Positions 13,201 through 26,800 of a stretch of DNA of 64,000 nucleotides are shown piece after piece. The position numbers and the translations under genes are program-made. This DNA comes from Apostichopus japonicus (taxonomy: Eukaryota; Echinodermata; Holothuroidea; Aspidochirotida; Stichopodidae): the NCBI RefSeq assembly GCF_037975245.1, contig NC_092575.1, positions 4,641,501-4,705,500 on the forward strand. The letters run 5' to 3'. Each line of letters starts with the position of its first letter. Position 1 is the first letter of the stretch. The notes below the pieces were generated by a model. The model worked only from the letters and a program-made list of their open reading frames with translations. It was not told the origin of the DNA and did not search any database.

Positions 13201-16200
13201 GGTCCAAGTGACTTACGTGCCCTCTTGGTCGTCTATTTGCTTTTCTCCCTGCTACGTAAAGTTTGATATGTCCTGAAAATTACAGTTTGTACACTATCAC
13301 TCTATCTAGCTCATTGCATATGTCAAGTGGTGTGGGTTACTATGGAATTAGGTACCCTATACAGGGTCAGACCTCCATAACGCCCTAATATTGTGATATT
13401 ATGTATAAATAATGTTTTGATGTCATTCCACTAGTTGAGTGGGAATGAGGGGTGGGGATGATTGGAAAGCCCTAATCAGAATATATGCTGTTGCATGTGC
13501 TACATTCATACAATTTGATATATTAGAGAGAAAATAGGGATGTACACTGATATGGTTTTCTCCTATTGTTTGAGAAAGATTTTTTTGACCATTTCCAACA
13601 GCATAGATTAAGGTGATGTATATTAAATGTAATGTCAAAGGTTTTTTTTTCTTACTATTAGGGTCCCAATGTGTGTGAGAATTTAATGAACAGTCTAATA
13701 TTAATTTTTGACCATCTTATTTCCACCGTTTCAAAGTTTTGTTGTCATTCCAAATTGATGAACTGCTTAATCTCAAATACATCAGTGTAGAAAATAGCCT
13801 TGTCCAACTTTTACAGGCTCCACCCATATGTGGAACCATCATGTGGGGCAAAAGGGGGGGGGGTGTTGCTGGAGGGGGAAACTGGGAAAGCAGCTATATG
13901 TATGTTCTAGGGCTATCATTAGGATCAAATATTTGAAAGCATAGGATTTTATGTGTATTCATCCTTGTTGAATCGGATGGAGGGTCGGGGAGGGGTGGGG
14001 GGGTCCAATTGACTTGGCTGCCCTCTTGGTCGTCTATTTGCTTTTCTCCCTGCTACGTAAAGTTTGATATGTCCTGAAAATTACAGTTTGTACACTATCA
14101 CTCTATCTAGCTCATTGCATGTGTCAAGTGGTGTGGGTTACTATGGAATTAGGTACCCTATAAAGGGTCAGACCTCCATAACGCCCTAATATTGTGATAT
14201 TATGTATAAATAATGTTTTGATGTCATTCCACTAGTTGAGTGGGAATGAGGGGTGGGGATGATTGGAAAGCCCTAATCAGAATATATATGCTGTTGCATG
14301 TGCTACATTCATACAATTTGATATATTAGAGAGAAAATAGGGATGTACACTGTTATGGCTTTCTCCTATTGTTTGAGAAATTTTTTTTTTCACCATTTCC
14401 AACAGCATAGATTAATGTGATGTATATTAAATGTAAAGTAGAATGTTTTTTTTTTTTTCCCAACTATTAGGGTCCCCATAATGTGTGTGAGAATTTAATG
14501 AACAGTCTAATATTAGTTTTTGACCATCTTATTTCCACCTTTTCAAAGTTTCGATGTCATTCCAAATTGGTGAACTGCTTAATCTCAAATACATCAGTGT
14601 AGAAAATAACCTTGTCCAACTTTTACAGGCTCCACCCATATGTGGAACCATCATGTGGGGCAAAAGGGAGGGGGGTGTTGCTGGAGGGGGAAACTGGGAA
14701 AGCAGCTATTTGTAGGTTCTAGGGCTATCATTAGGATCAGATATTTGAAAGCATAGAATTTTATGTGTATTCATCCTTGTTGAATGGGATGGAGGGTCGA
14801 GGAGGGGTGGGGGGGTCCAAGTGACTTACGTGCCCTCTTGGTCGTCTATTTGCTTTTCTACCTGCTACGTAAAGTTTGATATGTCCTGAAAATTACAGTT
14901 TGTACACTATCACTCTATCTAGCTCATTGCATATGTCAAGTGGTGTGGGTTACTATGGAATTAGGTACCCTATACAGGGTCAGACCTCCATAACGCCCTA
15001 ATATTGTGATATTATGTATAAATAATGTTTTGATGTCATTCCACTAGTTGAGTGGGAATGAGGGGTGGGGATGATTGGAAAGCCCTCATCAGAATATATG
15101 CTGTTGCATGTGCTACATTCATACAATTTGATATATTAGAGAGAAAATAGGGATGTACACTGATATGGTTTTCTCCTATTGTTTGAGAAAGATTTTTTTG
15201 ACCATTTCCAACAGCATAGATTAAGGTGATGTATATTAAATGTAATGTCAAAGGTTTTTTTTTCTTACTATTAGGGTCCCAATGTGTGTGAGAATTTAAT
15301 GAACAGTCTAATATTAATTTTTGACCATCTTATTTTCACCGTTTCAAAGTTTTGTTGTCATTCCAAATTGATGAACTGCTTAATCTCAAATACATCAGTG
15401 TAGAAAATAGCCTTGTCCAACTTTTACAGGCTCCACCCATATGTGGAACCATCATGTGGGGCAAAAGGGGGGGGGGGGGTGTTGCTGGAGGGGGAAACTG
15501 GGAAAGCAGCTATATGTATGTTCTAGGGCTATCATTAGGATCAAATATTTGAAAGCATAGGATTTTATGTGTATTCATCCTTGTTGAATGGGATGGAGGG
15601 TCGGGGAGGGGTGGGGGGTGTCCAATTGACTTGGCTGCCCTATTGGTCGTCTATTTGCTTTTCTCCCTGCTACGTAAAGTTTGATATGTCCTGAAAATTA
15701 CAGTTTGTACACTATCACTCTATCTAGCTCATTGCATATGTCAAGTGGTGTGGGTTACTATGGAATTAGGTACCCTATACAGGGTCAGACCTCCATAACG
15801 CCCTAATATTGTGATATTATGTATAAATAATGTTTTGATGTCATTCCACTAGTTGAGTGGGGATGAGGGGTGGGGATGATTGGAAAGCCCTAATCAGAAT
15901 ATATGCTGTTGCATGTGCTACATTCATACAATTTGATATATTATAGAGAAAATAGGGATGTACACTGTTATGGTTTTCTCCTATTGTGTGAGAAAGATTT
16001 TTTTACCATTTCCAACAGCATAGATTAAGGTGATGTATATTAAATGTAAAGTAGAAGGTTTTTTTTCCAACTATTAGGGTCCCCATAATGTGTGTGAGAA
16101 TTTAATGAACAGTCTAATATTAATTTTTGACCATCTTATTTTCACCTTTTCAAAGTTTTGTTGTCATTCCAAATTGGTGAACTGCTTAATCCCAAATACA

Positions 16201-19200
16201 TCAGTGTAGAAAATTACCTCGTCCAACTTTTACAGGCTCCACCCATATGTGGAACCATCATGTGGGGCAAAAAGGGAGGGGGGTTGCTAGATGGGGAAAC
16301 TGGGAAAGCAGCTATATGTAGGTTAGAGCTATCATTAGGATCAAATATTTGAAAGCATAGGATTTTATGTGTATTCATCCTTGTTGAATGGGATGGAGGG
16401 TCGGGGAGGGGAGAGGGGGGGGTCCAGTTGACTTGGCTGTCCTATTGGTCGTCTATTTGCTTTTCTCCCTGCTACGTAAAGTTTGATATGTCCTGAAAAT
16501 TACAGTTTGTACACTATCACTCTATCTAGCTCATTGCATATGTCAAGTGGTGTGGGTTACTATGGAATTAGGTACCCTATACAGGGTCAGACCTCCATAA
16601 CGCCCTAATATTGTGATATTATGTATAAATAATGTTTTGATGTCATTCCACTAGTTGAGTGGGGATGAGGGGTGGGGATGATTGGAAAGCCCTAATCAGA
16701 ATATATGCTGTTGCATGTGCTACATTCATACAATTTGATATATTAGAGAGAAAATAGGGATGTACACTGTTATGGCTTTCTCCTATTGTTTGAGAAAGAT
16801 TTTTTTTTACCATTTCCAACAGCATAGATTAAGGTGATGTGTATTAAATGTAAAGTAGAAGGTTTTTTTTCCAACTATTAGGGTCCCCATAATGTGTGTG
16901 AGAATTTAATGAACAGTCTAATATTAATTTTTGACCATCTTATTTTCACCTTTTCAAAGTTTTGTTGTCATTCCAAATTGGTGAACTGCTTAATCCCAAA
17001 TACAACAGTGTAGAAAATTACCTTGTCCAACTTTTACAGGCTCCACCCATATGTGGAACCATCATGTGGGGCAAAAGGGGGGGGGGGGTTGCTAGAGGGG
17101 GAAACTGGGAAAGCAGCTATATGTAGGTTAGAGCTATCATTAGGATCAAATATTTGAAAGCATAGGATTTTATGTGTATTCATCCTTGTTGAATGGGATG
17201 GAGGGTCGGGGAGGGGTGGGGGGTGTCCAATTGACTTGCGTGCCCTATTGGTCGTCTATTTGCTTTTCTCCCTGCTACGTAAAGTTTGATATGTCCTGAA
17301 AATAACAGTTTGTACACTATTACTCTATCTAGCTCATTGCATATGTCAAGTGGTGTGGGTTACTATGGAATTAGGTACCCTATACAGGGTCAGACCTCCA
17401 TAACGCCCTAATAATGTGATATTATGTATAAATAATGGTTTGATGTCATTCCACTAGTTGAGTGGGAATGAGGGGTGGGGATGATTGGAAACCCTCATCA
17501 GAATATATGCTGTTGCATGTGCTACATTCATACAATTTGATATATTAGAGAGAAAATAGGGATGTACACTGTTATGGCTTTCTCCTATTGTTTGAGAAAG
17601 ATTTATTTTACCATTTCCAACAGCATAGATTAAGGTGATGTATATTAAATGTAATGTCAAAGGTTTTTTTTTCACTATTAGGGTCCCCATAATGTGTGTG
17701 AGAATTTAATGAACAGTCTAATATTAATTTTTGACCATCTTATTTTCACCGTTTCAAAGTTTTGATGTCATTCCAAATTGGTGAACTGCTTAATCTCAAA
17801 TACATCAGTGTAGAAAATTACCTTGTCCAACTTTTACAGGCTCCACCCATATGTGGAACCATCATGTGGGGCAAAAGGGGGAGGGGGGTTGCTAGAGGGG
17901 AAACTGGGAAAGCAGCTATATGTAGGTTAGAGCTATCATTAGGATCAAATATTTGAAAGCATAGGATTTTATGTGTATTCATCCTTGTTGAATGGGATGG
18001 AGGGTCGGGGAGGGGGAGGGGGGGTCCAAGTGACTTGCGTGCCCTCTTGGTCGTCTATTTGCTTTTCTACCTGCTACGTAAAGTTTGATATGTCCTGAAA
18101 ATTACAGTTTGTACACTATCACACTATCTAGCTCATTGCATGTGGCAAGTGGTGTGGGTTACTATGGAATCAGGTACCGTGCATACAGGGTCAGACCTTC
18201 ATAACGCCCTAACATTGTGATATTATGTATAAATAATGTTTTGATGTCATTTCACTAGTTGAGTGGGAATGAGGGGTGGGGATGATTGGAAAGCCCTAAT
18301 CAGAATATATATGCTGTTGCATGTGCTGTATTCATACAATTTGATATATCATAGAGAAAATAGGGATGTACACTGTTATGGCTTTCTCCTATTGTTTGAG
18401 AAAGATTTTTTTTACCATTTCCAACAGCATAGATTAAGGTGATGTATATTAAATGTAATGTCAAAGGTTTTTTTTTCAAGTATTAGGGTCCCAATGTGTG
18501 TGAGAATTTAATGAACAGTCTAATATTAATTTTTGACCATCTTATTTTCACCGTTTCAAAGTTTTGATGTCATTCCAAATTGATGAACTGCTTAATCTCA
18601 AATGCATCAGTGTAGAAAATGATCTTGTCCAACTTTTACAGGCTCCACCCATATGTGGAACCATAATGTTGGGCAAAAGGGGGGGGGGGGGGATTGCTGA
18701 AGGGGGAAACTGGGAAAGCAGCTATATGTAGGTTAGAGCTATCATTAAGATCAAATATTTGAAAGCATAGGATTTTATGTGTATTCATCCTTGTTGAATG
18801 GGATGGAGGGTCGGGGAGGGGGAGGGGGAGGGGGTCCAATTGACTTGGCTGCCCTATTGGTCGTCTATTTGCTTTTCTCCCTGCTACGTAAAGTTTGATA
18901 TGTCCTGAAAATTACAGTTTGTACACTATCACTCTATCTAGCTCATTGCATATGTCAAGTGGTGTGGGTTACTCTAGTATTAGGTACCCTATACAGGGTC
19001 AGACCTCCATAACGCCCTAATATTGTGATATTATGTATAAATAATGTTTTGATGTCATTCCACTAGTTGAGTGGGAATGAGGGGTGGGGATGATTGGAAA
19101 GCCCTAATCAGAATATATGCTATTGCATGTGCTACATTCATACAATTTGATATATTATAGAGAAAATAGGGATGTACACTGTTATGGCTTTCTCCTATTG

Positions 19201-22200
19201 TTTGAGAAAGATTTTTTTTACCATTTCCAACAGCATAGATTAAGGTGATGTATATTAAATGTAATGTCAAAGGTTTTTTTTTTCAACTATTAGGGTCCCA
19301 ATGTGTGTGAGAATTTAATGAACAGTCTAATATTAATTTTTGACCATCTTATTTTCACCGTTTCAAAGTTTTGTTGTCATTCCAAATTGATGAACTGCTT
19401 AATCTCAAATGCATCAGTGTAGAAAATGATCTTGTCCAACTTTTACAGGCTCCACCCATATGTGGAACCATAATGTTGGGCAAAAGGGAGGGGAGGGGGG
19501 TTGCTGGAGGGGGAAACTGGGAAAGCAGCTATATGTAGGTTAGAGCTATCATTAGGATCAAATATTTGAAATTTTATGTGTATTCATCCTTGTTGAATGG
19601 GATGGAGGGTAGGGGAGGGGTGGGGGGTGTCCAATTGACTTGGCTGCCCTATTGGTCGTCTATTTGCTTTTCTACCTGCTACGTAAAGTTTGATATGTCC
19701 TGAAAATTACAGTTTGTACACTATCACTCTATCTAGATCATTGCATGGGGCAAGTGGTGTGGGTTACTATGGAATCAGGTACCGTATACAGGGTCAGACC
19801 CTCATAACGCCCTAATAATGTGATATTATGTATAAATAATGGTTTGATGTCATTCCACTAGTTGAGTGGGAATGAGGGGTGGGGATGATTGGAAAGCCCT
19901 AATCAGAATATATATGCTGTTGCATGTGCTGTATTCATATAATTTGATATATCATAGAGAAAATAGGGATGTACACTGTTATGGCTTTCTCCTATTGTTT
20001 GAGAAAGATTTTTTTACCATTTCCAACAGCATAGATTAAGGTGATGTATATTAAATGTAAAGTAGAAGGTTTTTTTTCTCCAACTATTAGGGTCCCAATG
20101 TGTGTGAGAATTAATGAACAGTCTAATATTAATTTTTGACCATCTTATTTTCACCGTTTCAAAGTTTTGATGTCATTGCAAATTGATGAACTGCTTAATC
20201 TCAAATGCATCAGTGTAGAAAATGATCTTGTCCAACTTTTACAGGCTCCACCCATATGTGGAACCATAATGTTGGGCAAAAGGGAGGGGGGGGGGTTGCT
20301 GGAGGTGGAAACTGGGAAAGCAGCTATATGTAGGCTAGAGCTATCATTAGGATCAAATATTTGAAAGCATAGGAGTTTATGTGTATTCATCCTTGTTGAA
20401 TGGGATGGAGGGTCGGGGAGGGGTGGGGGGTGTCCAATTGACTTGGCTGCCCTGTTGGTCGTCTATTTGCTTTTCTACCTGCTACGTAAACTTTGATATG
20501 TCCTGAAAATTACAGTTTGTACACTATCACTCTATCTAGATCTTTGCATGTGGCAAATGGTGCGGGTTACTATGGAATCAGGTACCGTATACAGGGTCAG
20601 ACCTCCATAACGCCCTAATAATGTGATATTATGTATAAATAATGTTTTGATGTCATTTCACTAGTTGAGTGGGAATGAGGGGTGGGGATGATTGGAAAGC
20701 CCTAATCAGAATATATATGCTGTTGCATGTGCTGTATTCATACAATTTGATATATCATAGAGAAAATAGGGATGTACACTGTTATGGTTTTCTCCTATTG
20801 TTTGAGAAAGATTTTTTTACCATTTCCAACAGCATAGATTAAGGTGATGTATATTAAATGTAAGGTAGAATGTTTTTTTTTCTCCAACTATTAGGATCCC
20901 CATAATGTGTGTGAGAATTTAATGAACAGTCTAATATTAGTTTTTGACCATCTTATTTTCACCGTTTCAAAGTTTTGATGTCATTCCAAATTGATGAACT
21001 GCTTAATCTCAAATGCATCAGTGTAGAAAATGATCTTGTCCAACTTTTACAGGCTCCACCCATATGTGGAACCATAATGTTGGGCAAAAGGGTGGGGGGG
21101 AGGGGGTTGCTGGAGGGGGAAACTGGGAAAGCAGCTATATGTAGGTTAGAGCTATCATTAGGATCAAATATTTGAAAGCATAGGATTTTATGTGTATTCA
21201 TCCTTGTTGAATGGGATGGAGGGTCGGGGAGGGGTGGGGGGTGTCCAATTGACTTGGCTGCCCTATTGGTCGTCTATTTGCTTTTCTACCTGCTACGTAA
21301 AGTTTGATATGTCCTGAAAATTACAGTTTGTATCACTCTATCTAGATCATTGCATGTGGCAAGTGGTGTGGGTTACTATGGAATCAGGTACCGTATACAG
21401 GGTCAGACCCTCATAACGCCCTAATGATGTGATATTATGTATAAATAATGTTTTGATGTCATTCCACTAGTTGAGTGGGAATGAGGGGTGGGGATGATTG
21501 GAAAGCCCTAATCAGAATATATATGCTGTTGCATGTGCTGTATTCATACAATTTGATATATTGTAGAGAAAATAGGGATGTACACTGTTATGGCTTTCTC
21601 CTATTGTTTGAGAAAGATTTTTTTTACCATTTACAACAGCATAGATTAAGGTGATGTATATTAAATGTAAGGTAGAATGTTTTTTTTTCTCCAACTATTA
21701 GGGTCCTCATAATGTGTGTGAGAATTTAATGAACAGTCTAATATTAGTTTTTGACCATCTTATTTTCACCGTTTCAAAGTTTCGATGTCATTCCAAATTG
21801 ATGAACTGCTTAATCTCAAATGCATCAGTGTAGAAATTGATCTTGTCCAACTTTTACAGGCTCCACCCATATGTGGAACCATAATGTTGGGCAAAAGGGA
21901 GGGGGGATGGGTTGCTGGAGGGGGAAACTGGGAAAGCAGCTATATGTAGGTTAGAGCTATCATTAGGATCAAATATTTGAAAGCATAGGATTTTATGTGT
22001 ATTCATCCTTGTTGAATGGGATGGAGGGTCGGGGAGGGGTGGGGGGTGTCCAATTGACTTGGCTGCCCTATTGGTCGTCTATTTGCTTTTCTACCTGCTA
22101 CGTAAAGTTTGATATGTCCTGAAAATTACAGTTTGTACACTATCACTCTATCTAGATCATTGCATGTGGCAAGTGGTGTGGGTTACTATGGAATCAGGTA

Positions 22201-22619
22201 CCGTATACAGGGTCAGACCTCCATAACGCCCTAATAATGTGATATTATGTATCAATAATGTTTTGATGTCATTTCACTAGTTGAGTGGGAATGAGGGGTG
22301 GGGATGATTGGAAAGCCCTAATCAGAATATATATGCTGTTGCATGTGCTGTATTCATACAATTTGATATATCATAGAGAAAATAGGGATGTACACTGTTA
22401 TGGCTTTCTCCTATAGTTTGAGAAAGATTTTTTTACCATTTCCAACAGCATAGATTAAGGTGATGTATATTAAATGTAAAGAAGAAGGTTTTTTTTCCAA
22501 CTATTAGGGTCCCCATAATGTGTGTGAGAATTTAATGAACATTCTAATATTAATTTTTGACCATCTTATTTTCACCGTTTCAAAGTTTTGATGTCATTCC
22601 AAATTGATGAACTGCTTAA

Positions 22620-23872
22620 AAGGATTGTCTGGTGGCCCAAAGAAGTTACCTTAAAAAATAGTAAATAATTTTCCAAACATGTTGTCAAAGTATGAGAACG
22701 CTAATGTTGCGTTTGACAGAGAAACGATTTTTTCATCGTTATGGATAGACATTTCAAATATGATTTGAACAGTACAATACGTGACGTCAGCTCTGCCATA
22801 GCAGATTGCGTCATAACCCACCCTCCGCACAGTACCTACGGTAATCACAACAAAAACAGCGTTTGTATACAGATAAATTTCTTCCTTAATTTCCGGTGAA
22901 ATTTCTTAAAAATTAGATATGTTTTCAAAAACTCCTTAAGCCGCCATGTACTTGAGCGGTGGTTCCGTGGTCTTTGTGTAACACAAGGTAAATTTTAACA
23001 GCAGACTCTTGAGTTGTTCAGGCTATACATCGCGCTATCCAGCTCCAACGCGAAAAATGTTCGCATGTAGGCTGTACTCAAACGTTGACAATCGGACAGT
23101 TCTGCGAAGCCTAAGCTTCTCAGTGCTATATTCTGCTCTGACAATGATTCGATCAATTTCTTCAATAATTTCCGGTGAAATTTCTTATAAATTAGATATG
23201 ATTTAAAAAACTCCTTAAGCCGCCACATATGTAGTAGATCGGTGGTTTCGTGGTCTTTGTGTAACACAAGATAAGTTTTAACAGCAGGCTCTTCGTTGTT
23301 TATACATCGCGGTACCCAGCTCCAGCGCGAAGAATGTTCGCGTGTATAGGCTACTATAACGTTTACAATCGGACAGTTCTGCGATGACATCGATCCCACC
23401 AAGTTTTATCTTTCGGTTTAAACGAATACTTTATAAGTTTCCTTTAACTGTTAATTTGATCCGTGAATTTTATTTCAGCGATTTCGAAGAACAGTTAATG
23501 AACTGTGGTTTGAGTGTGAGTGTACTATGTGTAACGCTATACAAGTACACCAACTGAGCATCGTAGTATATACGTTCGCGAGTATGTACGTTATATATAT
23601 GAGGAAATTCAATGTGCTTACACGTGAGTTAATTTGCTGCGGAATTGGGAGTGCTAACTTCAAGTCGCCTGTTTTGCCTATCTGCAAGCACTACGTCAAT
23701 CAACATATTGAAGCGTTCGAACAAACGGTACTTTTGGTGAGAAACTGGTGAATTTGAAAACCAGATTTCTACAAGAAGAAAACGTCGAATGGGGACAATT
23801 TTTACATGGTTAGAAAGAGAAAAATAATAACTACAAGGACAATGTATCAAAATCTTCCACCAGACAATTCCT
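22620..23872. mobile_element. Non-autonomous DNA transposon with TTAA target duplication
   Basis: A 1,253 bp insertion interrupts one satellite unit. TTAA stands on both sides (22616-22619 and 23873-23876). Removing the element and one TTAA restores the normal unit junction ACTGCTTAATCTC. The ends are inverted: AAGGATTGTCTGGTGG at the left and CCACCAGACAATTCCT at the right, ~16 bp with a one-base shift. TTAA targets are used by the piggyBac and Kolobok superfamilies. The ends do not show the piggyBac CCC/GGG terminus clearly, so I leave the superfamily open. No transposase frame is seen; the longest frame, 135 codons on the minus strand, has no motif I recognise. The element is absent from all other units, so it inserted after the array was built. 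Confidence 0.88.
22881..23385 (+). repeat. Internal ~276 bp direct duplication in the TTAA element
   Basis: The stretch 22,881-23,108 is repeated at about 23,157-23,385. Shared landmarks in order are TTTCCGGTGAAATTTCTTA, CTCCTTAAGCCGCCA, GTCTTTGTGTAACACAAG, a second stretch with ACATCGCG, and ACAATCGGACAGTTCTGCGA. The copies differ at many positions and by small indels, so the duplication is older than the insertion into the satellite and is probably a family feature. Confidence 0.9.
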
Positions 23873-23876
23873 TTAA

Positions 23877-26800
23877 TCTCAAATACATCAGTGTAGAAAA
23901 TGATCTTGTCCAACTTTTACAGGCTCCACCCATATGTGGAACCATAATGTTGGGCAAAAGGGGGGGGGGATTGCTGAAGGGGGAAACTGGGAAAGCAGCT
24001 ATATGTAGGTTAGAGCTATCATTAGGATCAAATATTTGAAAGCATAGGATTTTATGTGTATTCATCCTTGTTGAATGGGATGGAGGGTAGGGGAGGGGTG
24101 GGGGGTGTCCAATTGACTTGGCTGCCCTATTGGTCGTCTATTTGCTTTTCTACCTGCTACGTAAAGTTTGATATGTCCTGAAAATTACAGTTTGTACACT
24201 ATCACTCTATCTAGATCATTGCATGGGGCAAGTGGTGTGGGTTACTATGGAATCAGGTACTGTATACAGGGTCAGACCCTCATAACGCCCTAATAATGTG
24301 ATATTATGTATAAATAATGTTTTGATATCATTCCACTAGTTGAGTGGGAATGAGGGGTGGGGATGATTGGAAAGCCCTAATCAGAATATATGCTGTTGCA
24401 TGTGCTACATTCATACAATTTGATATATTATAGAGAAAATAGGGATGTACACTGTTATGGCTTTCTCCTATTGTTTGAGAAAGATTTTTTTTACCATTTC
24501 CAACAGCATAGATTAAGGTGATGTATATTAAATGTAATGTCAAAGGGTTTTTTTTTTTCAACTATAAGGGTCCCAATGTGTGTGAGAATTAATGAACAGT
24601 CTCATATTAATTTTTGACCATCTTATTTTCACCGTTTCAAAGTTTTGATGTAATCCCAAATTGATGAACTGCTTAATCTCAAATGCATCAGTGTAGAAAA
24701 TGATCTTGTCCAACTTTTACAGGCTCCACCCATATGTGGAACCATAATGTTGGGCAAAAGGGTGGGGGGGAGGGGGTTGCTGGAGGGGGAAACTGGGAAA
24801 GCAGCTATATGTAGGTTAGAGCTATCATTAGGATCAAATATTTGAAAGCATAGGATTTTATGTGTATTCATCCTTGTTGAATGGGATGGAGGGTCGGGGA
24901 GGGGTGGGGGGTGTCCAATTGACTTGGCTGCCCTATTGGTCGTCTATTTGCTTTTCTACCTGCTACGTAAAGTTTGATATGTCCTGAAAATTACAGTTTG
25001 TACACTATCACTCTATCTAGATCATTGCATGTGGCAAGTGGTGTGGGTTACTATGGAATCAGGTACCGTATACAGGGTCAGACCTCCATAACGCCCTAAT
25101 AATGTGATATTATGTATCAATAATGTTTTGATGTCATTTCACTAGTTGAGTGGGAATGAGGGGTGGGGATGATTGGAAAGCCCTAATCAGAATATATATG
25201 GTGTTGCATAGTGCTGTATTCATACAATTTGATATATTGTAGAGAAAATAGGGATGTACACTGTTATGGCTTTCTCCTATTGTTTGAGAAAGATTTTTTT
25301 ACCATTTCCAACAGCATAGATTAAGGTGATGTATATTAAATGTAATGTCAAAGGGTTTTTTTTTTTCAACTATAAGGGTCCCGATGTGTGTGAGAATTAA
25401 TGAACAGTCTAATATTAATTTTTGACCATCTTATTTTCACCGTTTCAAAGTTTTGATGTCATCCCAAATTGATGAACTGCTTAATCTCAAATGCATCAGT
25501 GTAGAAAATGATCTTGTCCAACTTTTACAGGCTCCACCCATATGTGGAACCATAATGTTGGGCAAAAGGGTGGGGGGGAGGGGGTTGCTGGAGGGGGAAA
25601 CTGGGAAAGCAGCTATATGTAGGTTAGAGCTATCATTAGGATCAAATATTTGAAAGCATACGATTTTATGTGTATTCATCCTTGTTGAATGGGATGGAGG
25701 GTCGGGGAGGGGTGGGGGGTGTCCAATTGACTTGGCTGCCCTATTGGTCGTCTATTTGCTTTTCTACCTGCTACGTAAAGTTTGATATGTCCTGAAAATT
25801 ACAGTTTGTACACTATCACTCTATCTAGATCATTGCATGTGGCAAGTGGTGTGGGTTACTATGGAATCAGGTACCGTATACAGGGTCAGACCTCCATAAC
25901 GCCCTAATAATGTGATATTATGTATCAATAATGTTTTGATGTCATTTCACTAGTTGAGTGGGAATGAGGGGTGGGGATGATTGGAAAGCCCTAATCAGAA
26001 TATATATGCTGTTGAATAGTGCTGTATTCATACAATTTGATATATTGTAGAGAAAATAGGGATGTACACTGTTATGGCTTTCTCCTATTGTTTGAGAAAG
26101 ATTTTTTTACCATTTCCAACAGCATAGATTAAGGTGATGTATATTAAATGTAAAGTAGAAGGTTTTTCTCCAACTATTAGGGTCCCCATAATGTGTGTGA
26201 GAATTTAATGAACAGTCTAATATTAATTTTTGACCATCTTATTTTCACCGTTTCAAAGTTTTGATGTCATTGCAAATTGATGAACTGCTTAATCTCAAAT
26301 ACATCAGTGTAGAAAATGATCTTGTCCAACTTTTACAGGCTCCACCCATATGTGGAACCATCATGTGGGGCAAAAGGGAGGGGGGGGTTGCTGGAGGGGG
26401 AAACTGGGAAAGCAGCTATATGTAGGTTAGAGCTATCATTAGGATCAAATATTTGAAAGCATAGGATTTTATGTGTATTCATCCTTGTTGAATGGGATGG
26501 AGGGTAGGGGAGGGGTGGGGGGTGTCCAATTGACTTGGCTGCCCTATTGGTCGTCTATTTGCTTTTCTACCTGCTACGTAAAGTTTGATATGTCCTGAAA
26601 ATTACAGTTTGTACACTATCACTCTATCTAGATCATTGCATGGGGCAAGTGGTGTGGGTTACTATGGAATCAGGTACCGTATACAGGGTCAGACCCTCAT
26701 AACGCCCTAATAATGTGATATTATGTATAAATAATGTTTTGATGTCATTCCACTAGTTGAGTGGGAATGAGGGGTGGGGATGATTGGAAAGCCCTAATCA

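Larger units (their letters stand above)
1..22615 (+). repeat. Left satellite array, block A (~805 bp unit, about 28 copies)
   Basis: Head-to-tail tandem array that already runs at base 1, so its left end lies outside the window. The landmark GACCATCTTATTT recurs near 16, 827, 1630, 2442, 3246, 4050, 4866 and so on to 22558, a mean spacing of about 805 bp. Each unit has the same order: the landmark, a stretch with GGCTCCACCCATATGTGG, a poly-G run of 7-14 bases, a G-rich cluster, an AT-rich half with CCACTAGTTGAGTGGG, a poly-T run, and AGGGTCCCCATAATGTGTG. Units differ by scattered substitutions and by homopolymer length. The 60-80 codon frames seen on both strands recur once per unit, break wherever the poly-G length changes and have no start context, so I read the array as non-coding. 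The family is not one I can name. Confidence 0.97.

Noticed and set aside
22995-23402. 135-codon minus-strand frame in the TTAA element as a transposase remnant
   Set aside because: It spans the internal duplication and shows no conserved acidic catalytic pattern; a chance frame is more likely.
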